From: Okapia johnstoni | Taxonomy: Eukaryota > Chordata > Mammalia > Artiodactyla > Giraffidae | NCBI GenBank assembly: GCA_024291935.2 | Contig: CM044315.1 | Coordinates: forward strand, 58,316,385-58,380,384 | Direction of reading: 5' to 3' | DNA length: 64,000 bases | Shown: piece after piece, positions 28,601-43,600 of the stretch | Numbering within the stretch: position 1 is the stretch's first letter | How the letters are laid out: the number at the start of each line of letters is the position of its first letter | The notes under the pieces: model-generated | What the model saw: only the letters and a program-made list of their open reading frames with translations | The model's database searches: none | Told to the model about the DNA's origin: nothing | Made by a program: the position numbers and the translations under genes

Positions 28601-31600
28601 CATGGCTTTTCTTCCAAGGAGCAAGTGTCTTTTAATTTCATGGCTGCAGTCACCATCTGCAGTGATTTTGGAGCCCAAGAAAATAAAGTCTGTCACTGTT
28701 TCCATTGTTTCCTTATCTATTTGCCATGAAGTGATGGGACCGGATGCCATGATCTTAGTTTTCTGAATGTTGAGCTTTAAGCCAACTTTTTCACTCTCCT
28801 CTTTCACCTTCATCAAGAGGCTCTTTAGTTCCTCTTCACTTTCTGCCGTAAGAATGGAGTCATCTGCATATCTGAGGTTATTGATATTTCTCCTGGCAAT
28901 CTTGATTCTGCTTGTGCTTTATCCAGCCTGGCATTTCACGTGATGTATTCTGCGTATAGGTTAAATAAGCAGAGTGACAATATACATCCTTGACGAACTC
29001 CTTTCCCAATTTGGAACCAGTCCATTCTTCCATGTGCAGTTCTAACTGTTGCTTCTTGACCTGCATAGCAATTTCTCAAGAGGCAGGTAAAGTGGTCTGG
29101 TATTCCCATCTCTAAGAATTTTCTACGTTTTGTTGTGAACTACACACTCAAAGACTTTCGCATGGTCAGTGAAACAGAAGGAGATGTTTTTCTGGAATTC
29201 TCTTGCTTTTTCTATGATCCAACAGATGTTGGCAATCTAATCTCTGGTTTCCCCTGTATTTTCTAAATCCAACTTGAACATCTGGGAGTTCTCGAGTCAT
29301 GTCCTGTTGAAGCCTAGCTTGGGGAATTTTGAGCGTTACCTGCCAGTGTTTGATGTGAGTGCAATTGTGCGGCAATTTGAACATTCTTTGGCATTGCCCT
29401 TCTTTGAAACTGGAAAGAAAACTGACCTTTTCCAGCCCGTGGCCACTGCTGAGTTTTCCTAATTTGCTGGCATATTGAGTGCAGTACTTTTACAGCATCG
29501 TCTTTTAGGATTTGAAATAGGTCAGCTGGAATTCCATCACTTCCACTAGCTTTGATCGTAGTGATGTTTTCTAAGGCCCACTTGACTTCGCATCCCAGGA
29601 TGTCTGGCTCTAGCTGAGTGATCACACTTTCATGGGCCATTAAGATCTTTTTTGTATAGTTCTGTGTATTCTTGCTACCTCTTCTTAATATCTTCTGCTT
29701 CTGTTAGGTCCATACTGTTTCTGTTCTTTATTGAGCCCATCTTTGCATGAAATGTTCCCTCGGTATCTAATTTTCTTGAAGAAATCTCTAGTCTTTCCCA
29801 TTCTATTGTTTTCCTCTATTTCTTTGCATTGATCACTGAGGAAGGCTTTCTTATCTCTCTTTGCTATTCTTTGGAACTCTGCATTCAGATGGGTATATCT
29901 TTCCTTTTGTCCTTTTCACTTCTCTTCTTTTCTCAGCTATTTTTAAGGCTTACTCAGATAACCATTTTGCCTTTTTGCATTTCTTTTTCTTGGGGATGGT
30001 TTTGATCCCTGCCTCCTATACAATGTCATGAACCTCTGTCCATAGTTCTTCAGGCACTCTTATCATATCTAATCCCTTGAATCTATTTGTCACTTCCACT
30101 GTATGCAAGGGATTTGATTTAGGTCATACCTGAATGGCCTAGTGGTTTTCCCTACTTTCTTCAATTTAAGTCTGAATTTGGCAATAAGGAGTTCACAGTC
30201 TCAGCCACAGTCAGCTTCCGGTCTTGTTTTTGCTGACTGTATAGAACTTCTCCAACTTCGGCTGCAAAAAGTATAACCAATCTGATTTCACTATTGACCA
30301 TCTGGTGGTGTCCATGTGTAGAGTCTTCTCTTGTGTTGTTGGAAGATGGTGTTTGCTATGACCAGTGCATCTCTTGGTGAGACTCTGTTAGCCTTTGCCC
30401 TGCTTCATTTTGTACTGCAAGGCCAAACTTAACTGAATCCAGGTATCTGGATTCCTACTTTTGCATTCCAGTCCCCTGTGATGAAAAGGACCACTTAACA
30501 TCATGCCTTGCATTTCCCAGATAATTGGTGATGTTGAACATCTCATGCGCCGTTTGAGAAAAATGTCTCTAGCTTATCTTCTGTCTTTTTTTTTTTTTTT
30601 TGGCTATTGTGTTCTTTGAGCTCTTTATATATTTTGTATTAACCCCTTATCAGATATATGGTTTGCAAATATTTTCCCCCATTCAATAGGTTGTCTTTTC
30701 ATTTTATTGACGGTTTCCTTGCTATGCAGAAGGTTTTTAGTTTATTTCCCTCTGTATATAAGACAGTGTTTTTTCCTTGGTGCTTTCTGTATTTTTGTTT
30801 TGTTTTCAGAAGCTTGAGTATGGTGTATCTTGGTGTGAATTTCTTTAGGTTTATCTTCTTTGGAATTCACTGTTTCTTGATTCTGTATGTTATTCTTTAC
30901 CAAATTTTTGAAAATTTCAGCTATTATTTCTTCAGGTACTTTTTTGGTCTCATCCTTTTCTCCTCTCCCCAATGACATGAATATTATATATCTTGTTAGA
31001 GGTCTCTGAGCCTCTATTCATTTTTTTTTTTTTTTGCAGATTATTTTCTTTCCAGTTTTCAGATTTGGGATTTCTATTTTTCTCTCTTCCAGTTCACTGA
31101 TTCTCTTCTCTGTCCCTTCCATTTTGCTGTTGAGCCCATCTGTTGAATTTTTTGTCAGATATTTTTTATGTCAGTTATATTTTATCTGTTGTCATATAAT
31201 TTAAGCGTCTCTGTCATATCAGTGTTGGTATATATTTATTTTGTTTGTTTTTTTGTTAAATTTAAGTAGAGATTTTCTGGTTCTTTGATCAGTGACGTTT
31301 GAAATTTAGACATTTGGGGTATTATGTTTTGAGAACTGGATCTTATTTAAACTTCATTTTTAGCAGGATTTGTCTGACATTCTTTTGACAGGGGTATTTA
31401 CTGCTCCATTACTGCCAGGTGAAAGTAGAAGTGGGGTTTACTGTTCCATTGTGTGTTTGTGTGTGTGTGCGCGCGTGCACGTTCAATCAGTCGTTTCTGA
31501 CTCTATGCAACCTCATGGACTGTAGCCCACCAGGTTTCTCTGTCCATAGAATTTTCCAGGCAAGAATATTGGAGAAGGTTGGCATTTCCTACTCCAGGGA

Positions 31601-34600
31601 ATCGTGCTGATCCAGGGGTTAAACCTGGCTTTCTTGCGTCTCCTGCATTGGCAGGCAGATTCTTTACCACTAGCACCACCTGGGAAGCACCCATTACTGG
31701 AGTAGAAATCCATATTTTTCACTTGCCCTTCAGTTACATTGAGGAAAGGGATCATCTCATTACTGTTCTATAATGTTAGATGGGGAGCTCTAACCTTGGG
31801 TAAGTTAGATGACGAGCTCTAACTTCCATTGATACCTACCTACATGGCTCGGAGGGATAGGAGCACCTCCTTAACACTCCCTGACACCATGGATTGGAAT
31901 TTGGCTTTATTACTTTGGGGCAGTTCTGTAAGTTCTGACTGTACCAGTCCAAGTCAGACTACTGAGGAGAACGTTTTTACTGCCAGATAGCTGTGGAATT
32001 CCATGTTCCCCAAGAGATCTTAACTGACATTGCACAAAGGGCAGCACAGTCATTCTTTTCTTTTTTGGGTAGGATTGAAAGTCCTGGCTCCTTACTGAGC
32101 CTTTTCTGACACCACACCCACTGGAAGGCTGGGAGATTGGAAAGCCTTGTTAGAACCTGGCAAGAATGGAAGTCTAGACTTCCTGCTTGGCTAGTGGAAT
32201 GGGTGGGGCTACAACGTTTTCTCTGTTTTTTTTCTGGAGAGCAATGGTTATATCCTAAAAGTTTTCTTTCTTGCAAGGTTGTTCTTTTCCTTAGTTTTAG
32301 CTAAAGAGAGGAAGTTTGTCTGGAGTATCTGCAGTAATAAGAAATCCAGGGAACTCACCACTGTGTTATTTCCTGGGTCCTGAGCAATCTTGTTCCTCTG
32401 CCTTCTTCTGTCAAAGACTTTCAAAGGCTTCCTTTAAAAAAAAATTAACGTCCCAAGATTTTTAGTTGTATTTAGCAAAGGAATAGGGAAAATTGTGTTT
32501 GCTCCATCTTCATGGATGTAGGATTCCCCTTCATTCTGTTTTTACTAAGTAATGTGATAGGTAGAATAATCATTCCTCAAATGTATACACATCCCAATCT
32601 CAGGAACCTATGAATAGATTACCTTACATGAGATAAGAGACTATCCAGATGTGACTATTTAGGATAAGGATCTAAATGAGGGAGGTTATCCTGGATTACC
32701 TGAGTGGACCCAAACCAATCAAATGGGTACTTAAAATTGTAGTATTTTTTTCCATTTCTGGTCAGAGAGAGATGTAATGGCAAGACCATCAGAGAGAGGC
32801 AATGTTGCTGTCTTTTGAAGATGGATGAAAGGTCGGTGGTGGCTTCTAGAAATTGGCAAGGAAATTAATTCTCTAGAGCCTTCAGAAAGGAACATAACCC
32901 TATTAACATTTTGGTTTTGGCCAAGTGAGACCTGGGTTGATCTCTTCTCTACAGAACTTTAAATTTGTATCCACTTTAAATTTAATTTTAAATTTAATCC
33001 AGAACTTTAAATTTAATCCACTAAGTTTTTGGTAATTTTTTATAGCATTAATAAACAACAGTAGTGTAGTATTCCTGTAAAGCAATAAATTAAACCTTTA
33101 TCTGAAGGTGTAATGAAGACTGATAATAATTTAATTTCAATTTGAATAAAAATATATGGAGATATAAATTACCTTATGAGTTATCATTGCTTATTTTCTG
33201 AAAAATAGCACATTTTTGGATTCCAAAATGAGATAATATATGTATATCTTGCATGTGCTTGGTTCCTAAAAGATATTCAATAAGTAACTATTAAAGTTGT
33301 TGTGAATACTGGAGGAAAACAAATAGTGATGGCAAAATGTCATTGATAAATCTTTAGAATGTACAAACCAGCTAATATTATAATATTTCAATTATGTTGC
33401 CATTGCATCATATTTGTATTTTACAGTTAGTGAAGGTAGTTCTCTAATGGATATTGAAAATGTGATTCTGGCTAAAGTTCGTGATGAAGAAGAAGACAAC
33501 TCAGATGCAGTATTTAAATCTGATAAGTTTCAACAGGACTTATTTTTTATGGAACGAGTTATCATGGAAAATCTATTTCAGCCAAAACTTGCAGCTTATC
33601 GTCAGCTTCCTGTTTTAAAAGGTATTTAACACATTATATACTAAAACATCTTTTTTAAAAAAATAATTTTGTTTTGAAATAAAGATTTTATACTTTAAAA
33701 AAGATATTTAAATATAATCACTTTTAGACAAACTCAAGGAATTAAAAAAATCAAATGGTATCATTATTTCTAAATGCAATCTTTAAACTGAGTTATCACT
33801 AGGGAGAGGGAAATGGCAACTCACTCCAGTATTCTTTCCTGGAGAATCCCATGGACAGAGGAGCCTGGAGGGTTGAAGTCCACGGGGTTGCAAGGCATCA
33901 GATATGACTGAAGCAACTTAGCACATGCACACACATCACTTATCAGAAGACATTTTTATATAGTTTCTAGCACTAAAAGTGAATAGCAGGAGAGTCCAGA
34001 CCTGGAAGCCCAAAGAAAGAGATAGTCTCTTATATTCAAAACCTCATAAGGTCTTTCCTCTCTGTTGTTCCAGTATTGAATTATTCCTCATAGTCAAACA
34101 CCAGTTTCCATTGCCATTGATACTTTCCAGGTTCTAGCTTTTATTACCTCTCCCTAATTTTATTACACAGGCATTCTTCCTGTTCTTATGGCTACAGTAT
34201 TTTTAAGGATTTGAGGGATTGTTCAATTCAACTTTTCAATTTTTGAATGAATAAAATGAAGGTTATAGAAACGTTCTAAAGTTGCATAGTTTGTGACAAT
34301 TCTAGGCATTCAACCAATGTCTTTTGATCCCATTCCAATTCTCTTTCTACTCTTCCATTCTGGCATGCTGATATATCCTAAACCCATGTTTGAACATGGC
34401 ATGTAACTACTTGAAAACCTTCAGTATCTTCCTATTGCTTAGAATAAATTACAAACTTCATAGTGTATAATTCAAAGACAGTTGCAGTCTGGTCACAAAC
34501 TACTTTATCTCATTGTAGTATTTTGGAAACCCTAAAAGTTAGCCGTATTAGATATACCTGATAATCCCCAAACAGAACCTAAACTTTCTTGCTTTAATAG

Positions 34601-37600
34601 ACTTTTAGTTATAAATATTCTTGGACATTCACCCTTGTCCTCATCACATCTTTGTCATAAATTCCTTTATGAAGTCTTTCTTGATCCTTCAAGCCAAAAT
34701 TGATCTTCTAAATGCCTACAGCAAACAGTCAGTTACAAAATTGCATGTGTGACAAACGGATGTAAGCCTTTTTGTTTACTTACATCTAAGAATATAGAAA
34801 AACTGTTTCTTATCTCATATTAGGTTGATATGTAAAAATTTGTATCATATATATATATATACATTTCCATCCCATAATAAGAGTTATAAGATTGAAATTT
34901 ACTGAGTCCTGTAAATTTTGACACTTTTAAAAATAAAAGTGGTGATAGATCACTTCTTTAAGTATATCTGAGAAGTAGAACTATCATAGAAAAATTTTTA
35001 AGGAGTGAAGATTTACATATAGTGAAATACACATATTTTAACTGTATAATTTCATACATTTAAAAATATATAAGCCTACATAACTAATACTCTAATCAAT
35101 ATAAAGAATATATTTATCAATCCCCAAAATTCCCTTCTGCTGTTTTCCAGGTAAAATTTATATCCTTATAGACAGGCTTTAAGCTCATTTCTCTCACTAC
35201 AGATTAACTGTTTTGATATATCGTATAAATGGGTTCATGTAGTAAGTGTTTGTGTCTGGCTTCTTTTATTTAACATAATGTTTTTGAGATTCATCTACAT
35301 TGATATGTACATAAGTAGTTTATTTTTTTTCTTGAGTACTATTCCATTTTATGAACATACCATAATAAGTTGAATATTCATTCACCTGTTGGTGGACATC
35401 TTTAAAAATTATGAATAAAGCTGCTATGATCATTTTCTTCAATTTCCTTTTGTGGATATGTGTTTTAATTTCTCTTGGGTAAATACCTCAGAATGAATTA
35501 CTGGATCTTGGGTAGATGTATGTATAACTTTTTTACAAACTATAAAATACCTTTCTCGGTTTTGTACCATTTTACAAAATCCTACAAGCAATATACAAGA
35601 GTTGTTCCACCTTCTTGATAATGCTGATGTTGGTAATCTTTTAAATAATTTTTTGTCATTTGTAAATCTTCTTTTATGTAATATTCAGTCAAGTTCTTTC
35701 CCCATTTTAAAAATTGAGTTGTCTTTTTAATTTTATTTTTATTTTTATTTTTATTTATTTTTTAGGTGAGTGATCACACCATCGTGATTATCTGGGTCAT
35801 GAATATCTGTTTTTTTTTTTTTTAATAAATTTATTTATTTTAGTTGGGGGCTAATTACTTTACAATATTGTAGTGGTTTTTGCCATACATTGACATGAAT
35901 CAGCCATGGGTTTACATGTGTTCCCCATCCTGAACCCCCCCTCCCACCTGAGTTGTCTTTTTTAAAAAACCAAGTAGTAGGAGCTTGTATATGTACATAT
36001 ATATATATATATTCTAAATATAAGTCTTTGAAAGATACAACTATTTTTTCTAAGGCTTTAATTTATATATTTGTCTGTTGTTGAACAGAGGTTTTTAATT
36101 TTGATGAAGTCTTATTTATCAATTTTCCTTTCATAGTAAATGCTTCCCATGTTTTCTCCAAGACATCTTTGCCTGCCTCAAGGTTGGAAATATCTTTATC
36201 TTATTTGTGAACTTAAGGCAAAGGAATTCAGTATTTATTTCACTGTTAAATATGATGTTAAGTATAGTTTTTTATAGATGCCTTTTATTGGTTTGAGGAA
36301 ATTTCCTTCTCATTCTAGTTTATAGACATTTTAAAACTTAAATGAGTGTTGAATTGTGTTCAAAACATTTTCTAAATTATTGAAACGGTTATGTGATTTT
36401 TTTCCTTTAATCTGTCAGTATGGCCAATTACATTGATTGATTTTAAAATATTAAAACAAACTGAATTCCTCTGGTTAAAGCTCACCTGGTTATGCTGCAT
36501 TATCCTTTTTATATATTGGTGAGTTCCATTTTCTAGTACTCTGTTGAAAATTTTTTGTGGCTGAATTCATACAGCATATTTTTCTATAATTTTCTTTTCT
36601 TGTAAAGTTCTTGATAGGTTTTATATTAGTGTTATGATAAATATAAGTTTTGAAAGTATTTTCTCATTCTTTGTTTTCCGAAAAGATTGTGTATCATTTC
36701 TTCTTTAAATGCTTGATAAAATTGATCAGTGAAAACACCTGGGATGGAGTTTTCTTTATAGGAAGTTTTCAAATTGCAAATTTAATTTCTTTGACAAATA
36801 TAGTTTCAATCTATTCCTATCTGTGTCAGTTTTGGTAATCTGTGAGGAATTTACCCATTTTATCTATGATTGAAATTATTTGCATAAAGTTGTTTATCAC
36901 ATCCTCTCTTTAAATTCTTTTGACATCTGTAGTATTTCTAACACTATCTCCCATTTCATTCTTGATATTGGTCATTTGTGACTTTTTTCTTCTGTTTTAC
37001 TGCTCTAGTTGGGGCTTTTTAAATTATACTAATCATTTCAGAAAGTGTCTTGGTTAATGATTTTCTCAATTCTTTGGGTCTTTTTTCAAAACTTCAATTA
37101 TTTCCATTTTTATTCTTAGGTTCTTCATCATATTTAATCTATTCTTTTTCTAGCTTCTTAAGATGGAAGGTTGGATCATTGATTTTATACTTTTTTTCCT
37201 TATCTAAGATAGGATTTAATATATAAATTTCTTCCATCTTACAAATTTTGATATCATATTTTTATTAGTATTCAGTTCAAAATAATTTTTAATTTCTCAT
37301 GTGTGTTTTTCTTTGACCTTTAGGTTGGTTAAAAATGTGTTGTTTAATTTTCAAGTTTTCTTTTAGCAATCTTTGAGTCATCTTTTCTTATTGAATTCTA
37401 ATTTAACATTGGTGTGGTGGTCATAAAACATATTCTATATGGTTTCTATCCTTTGAAATTTATTAAGAATTGTTTTACAGCCCTGCATATAGTGAATGCT
37501 CCACACTCAAGAAGACTGGGTGTTCTCTTATTTAGCGTGGTAGTCTTTGGATGTTAATTATGTCAAATTGATTGATAGTGTTTTCAAATATTTTATCTTT

Positions 37601-40600
37601 ATTAGTTTTTGTTGACCTGTTTTATCAACTAATGAGAGAGTATTGTTAAAATGTCTATAATTATGGATTTGTCTCTATTTTCTCTAGGATTATTAATTTT
37701 GCTCTACATGTCTGAAAACTTTATTATTAGGTATATTCATACTTAAATTTTTCTATTTTCTGAGGTTTTATTTTTAATTTTTGTCATTATTTTCTCTTTT
37801 ATTATTAGGAAATGCTCATACTTATTCTTAAGACTTGGTCTTGAAGTCTAATTTGTGTAATGTTAATATAGCCACACTAACTTTCTTACTCATTATTTGC
37901 GTGGTATATATTTTCCTTCCTTTTACTTTATGATATCTATGTCTTTATGTTTAAAATGTGTCTGTGGTTAGCAATGTGTAGTTTGGCCTTGAGTTTTTTA
38001 CTCACTCTAGCAAGCTCTGCCTTTTTGAGCTCTTATATCTTCCTCCTCAACTCAACTAGATGACTATGTTTTGCCTACGCTAAACTTACTTCTCAGTGCT
38101 GTGATCAGGAAATTGTCCCCAGGCTGAAAGTGAGGTCCCCATGGGGTTCCCATGTGAATTGCTTGTTGTTCATTTCTTGAAAACACTTATCATATATTTC
38201 TAGTCTAGTTTTATATTTATTTATGGAAGGAGGACAAGCCTAATACTGTTAATCCAGAATGACTGGAAGCCAACCATAGAAATTTGGAACGTATCACTGA
38301 TAATTTAAAAAAGCAGAAAAAATAGTTCTGCTCTTAGTTAGGATGTAAATAATTATGAGACCATAGGAGAGGACAGGCTGATGAACTGTAGTAGTGTTTC
38401 AGTTTTGGTTCTATGATAACATCCAGATAAGAGTTCAAAGAGGCTGAGGTGACTGTAATTGGAATAATCAGATATTAGGAAGTTATGTAGAGAAACAAAA
38501 AAAAAACCTCCATAAATCTACCATTTAGTCTTTGGCTGAAACATGAGCTGTGTGTTAGACTAAAACTCCAGAAGGCAAGGAAAGAACAACTACCAGGAAG
38601 CTCTAAGTGAAAAAGTCTTCAGAGTTCACACAGGGCTGCAACACATTTCAATTCTGACTGGCCAGAGGGGTAGAAGTAGGGTATTCAGTATATGTCCAGA
38701 ATGGCCATAGCTAAAGAGTAGAGCTAGAATAACCCGAGAATGAAGACTAGTCTAGACCCTCACCCCCATCAATAAACTCTTTAGCTAATCTAAAAAATTG
38801 TATTTTTAAAAGCTAATTTTAAAAATCAAGCTAATCTGGAATTAAGTTAACTGCTCAACAAAACAAACTTCAATACAGTATTGTATAGAAGAAAACACAA
38901 TGCAGACATTCAGTGCTGTAACAATTATAATGCACGGCAGCCATAAAAACTTGCTAGCTGTGTAAATAAGCAGGAAAATGTGAGCTAAACCTAAAAAAGT
39001 CAGTCAATAGAAACAGATAAAAGGTGACTGAGATGGTAAAAGACAGATAAGAACTTTTAAAAAGCTCTCATACTCAAAATAGCCAAGACAATATTGAAGA
39101 AGAAAAAAGTTGGAGGACTGGTATCATCCAACTTCAAGAGTTACTGTAAAGTTACAGTTGTTAAGATAGTGTGGTATTGGTGAAAGAACAGACACTTAGA
39201 TCAATGGGATAGAATAAAAAGCCCAGAAATAGATCCACATAATTATCGTCAACTGATCGTGGCCATGGGTTTGGGTGGACTCCGGGAGTTGTTGATGGAC
39301 AAGGAGGCCTGGCGTGCTGCAGTTCATGGGGTCGCAAAGAGTTGGATATGACTGAGTGACTGAACGGAACTGATCTTTGACCAAAGAGAAATGGCAATAT
39401 AATGGAAAAAAAAAAAAGATAGTGTTTTCAACAAATGATACTGCAACATCAAGATATTTACAGGCAAAATAAATAATCTAGATACAGACCTTATACCCTT
39501 CACAAAAATTAACTCAAAATGGGTCATAAACTTCAATGAAATATGCAAAACTATAAAACTTCTAGAAGACAACATAGGAAAAAAATCTGGATAACCTTGG
39601 GTATGGTGATGATTTTTTTAGATTTGTCACCAAAGGCACAATCTATTGAAAGAAATAATTGATAAGTTGGACTTCATTAAAATCAAGAATCTGCTCTGTG
39701 AAAGACATTGTCAAGAGAATGAGAAGTCAAGTCACTGACTAGAGAAAATGTATGCAAAAGACGTACCTGGTAAAGAACTTGTCCAAAATATACAAATATC
39801 TCTTAAAACTGAACAATAAGGAAACAAATAACATAATTTAAGAACAGACAAAAGACCTAATAGACACCTCACCAAAGAGATATACCGATGGCAAATAAGT
39901 TTAAGATGATGTTCATCATTATATGTAGTTAAGGAATTTCAAATTAAAACATCAATGAAATACCACCATACAACTATTGAATAGCTAAAATCCAAAACAC
40001 TGATACCACCAAATGCTGGTTAAGATGTGGAGCAACAAGAACTCTTATTCAGTGTTGGTGGGAATGCACAATAGTTCAGCTACTTTGGAAGATAGTTTGT
40101 CAGTTTCTTACAAAACTAAGCATATTGTAACCATATGGTCCATAATTTTACCCTGGGTAATTACCCAAAGGAGTTGAATACTTATTTCCACACAAAAATT
40201 TTCACACAGATGCTTACTGAAGCTTTATTCATAACTTCCAAAACTTGGAGGCAAACAATATGTTCTTCAGAAGGTGAATGAATGAAAAAATTGTGGTAAA
40301 TACGGACAGTAGAATGTTATTCAGCACTAAAAAGAAATGAATTATCAAGCCATGAACAGACACGGACAAAATCTAAATGCATATTACTAAGTGAAGGAAG
40401 CCCATCTGAAAAGGCTGCATATGCTGTCACTCCAACTATATGACATTTTGGAAAGGGCAAAAGTTTAGAGACACTAAAAAGATCAGACGTTTCCAGGGAT
40501 TAGAGGTTGGGAGAAATGAATAGGCAGAGTATGTAAGATTTTTAGAGCAATAAAACTATCCTGCATAATACATAGTGGTGGGTACATTTCATTGTACACT

Positions 40601-43600
40601 CAACCAAATTCATAGAATGTACAACACCAAGAGTAAATCCTAATTGGAACTATATAGATTTTGAGTAATAATAATTTGTCACTGGGAGTTCACTTATTTT
40701 AACACTGTACTACTGGTGCAGGATGTTGATCTGGAAAAGGCTATGTGTAAATCTGAGTGTGAGTATATTGAACTCCTCATTTTGAGTTCAGTTTTGCTGT
40801 GAAACTAAAACTACTCTAAAAAATAAAGTCTGTTAAAGAATAAGTTCTAAAAATATGCTTAAAGATTTAAAGGAAAAAATAAGAATACAATGATGATAGT
40901 AATGAAAGGTACATATAGGACGAAATGGAACTTCTAGAGATGAAATACAATACATAGTACTAGAAATGAAAAAATTTACTGCTTGGGTTTGACAGAATAC
41001 TAAAAGACAAGCAAGAGGAACATTCCAAATTAAAGTACAGAAACAAGTCTAAAAAAATAGAACTTCAGTGACCTGTGTCCCAAGGTCATGTGATTTAATA
41101 TATATGTAATTAAAATTATAGTAGTAGAATAAAGAGGAAAAACAGAAAAATATTTGAAGGAAGAGTTGCTAGAAATTTTGTATATTTGAAAAAACTTTAA
41201 ACCAATAATTATAAGAAGCTCAATGAAACCCAAGCAAGATAAACCCAATTAAAAGCACACTGAGGCATATTATAAGTACTATATAAAAAAAAAAAAACTT
41301 GAAAGTTACCAGAAAAAAATGCATTACATACAGGGGAGAAATTAATAATGCCATTATTTCTATATCAGAAGCCAGAAAACAATGCAATGGTATTTTTACT
41401 CTGCTAAAAATTCTATATCTAGAGAAAATATCCTTCAAAAATCAAGGTGAAATAAAAACATGTTCAGACAAACAAAAGCTGAGAGAATTCATTGTCAGCA
41501 AACCAGCATTGCAACAAAAGTTAGAGGAAGATTTTCAGGCTGATAGAAAATAGTAACAGAAATTAGAATCTACAGAAAAGAATGGAGAGTGCTAGAATTT
41601 GAAAATGTGAGTAAAAGTAAGAGACATTTCCCACCATTTAAAATTTTTTTAAAGATCATTAAGTCAACAATATTATTCTATGTTTTATATGGTAAAGCAA
41701 AGGACATGGATTAACTAAGTCAATTTTGTAGCAGAAGAATGAAGTTTAAGGACTTAATCCTACTATATTACAGGTGACTGACTATAAAGATACAGTAATC
41801 AAGGAGCTGAGTATTTGTCTAAGGGTAGACATATAGATGATTGAAACAGACTAGTGAGTCCAGAAATAAACACAGACATATATGGTTAACTGATTTTTAA
41901 CAAACATGCCAAGGCAATTCAATAGAGAGAAGTTGATCTTTTAAAAACAGTGCTGAAAGAACTGGATATCCATATGGGGAGAAAAATGAGCTTCAATCCT
42001 CACCTCGTATTATATGTATAAACTAAGTCAGAATGGACCATAGATTTAAATGTAGAAATTAAAACTATAAAGTTCTAGAAGAAGATAAAAGAAAAAAAAA
42101 TATTTGTGATTTTAGCCTAAGAAAAGATCCACTTAGTACTCAAAAATCCCAAGTGCAGGCATGTTCATTTGTGTCCAATTCTTTGTGACTCCGTGGATGG
42201 TAGCCCACCAGGCTCCTTTGTCCATGGTATTCTCCAGGCAAGAATAATGGAGTGGTTTGTTATTCCCTTCTCCAGGAGATCTTCCTGACCCAGGGATTGA
42301 ACCTGCATCTCCTGCATTGGCAGGCAGATTATTTACCACTGAGCCACCTGGGAAGCCCCAAAATCCCAAGGCATAAAAGAAAAAAATTAATAAGACTTTT
42401 GCAAGAGTTAAAATGTCTGCTCTTTGAGTAACACTGCTAACAGTGGGAAAATGCAGGGGAAAACAGGAGGAAAATGCAAGCAACAGACTAGAAGAATATG
42501 TTTTTGCAATATATACGCCTGACTAAAGTCTTAGACAACACACATTTACTTCCTCACAATTCTAGAGACAGAAAGTCCAAGATCAAGGTGCCAGCAGGGT
42601 TGGTTTCCTCTGAGGCCTCTCTCTTTGGCCTGCAGATGTTCACCCTCTTGCTGCCTCTTTACATGGTCTTTTCTCTGTGTGTGTTCATCCCTTGTCAGCT
42701 TAACCAGGTGGTGACTGGAGTGGGTAGCCACTCCCTTCTCCAGGGGATCTTCCTGACTCAGGGATTGAACCTGTGTCTCCTGCATCTTAGGTGGATTCTT
42801 GACCTCTGAGTCATTATAACTTCAATATATGAATTTTGGAGAGAAACAATTCATCCCATAACAGACAGTCATCTTATAAATTCTCACTTAATCTGTATAA
42901 GCAGTAAAGTTCTGGGTCAAGTGTTTCTAATTTGAAACACCAAAAAACAAAGTCACAGCCCCTTAACCTATTCCTAGACGTGAGCCAGTTTATAGAACCA
43001 GAATGTCTTGAATGAAGCGGAGACTGGGTCACTTTGAGAACACACTAAATTATGTATCACTAATGTATCACACTACATTGCTAAGAGTGTGTACTGTTAA
43101 CACCTATCGCAGCTTTCTCCATAAAGATCTATAGCATTTTATTAGAAGGACTGTACATTGTGGATAAGGAAATAATCAGAAATTTCATGGATTACTGAAC
43201 ACTGGCTCTGAGTTCACACTAACTCAGGGAGACCCAAAACATCACTGGGGTTCACTAGGACTTAAAATCAGGTGATCAACAGAATTTTAGTTCAGGTTCA
43301 TCTCACAGTGTGTCCACCCATCATCCTGCAGTTATTTCCGCTGTTCCAGAATGTATACTTGAAACAGAAATATTTAGAAACTGGCAGAATCCCCACATGT
43401 GATCTTTGGCTTGTGGATGAGAGCTGATTTGAGAGGAAAGGGCGAAGTGGAAGCCACTAGAGCTGTCTATACCTATGAAGATAGTAAACCATAGCAATGC
43501 CACGTTTCTGGAGGGATCTCAGAGATTAATACCACCATCATGGACTTGAAATATGCAGGAATGTTGACTCCCACCATTCAGCTCATCTATCTGGCTTACA

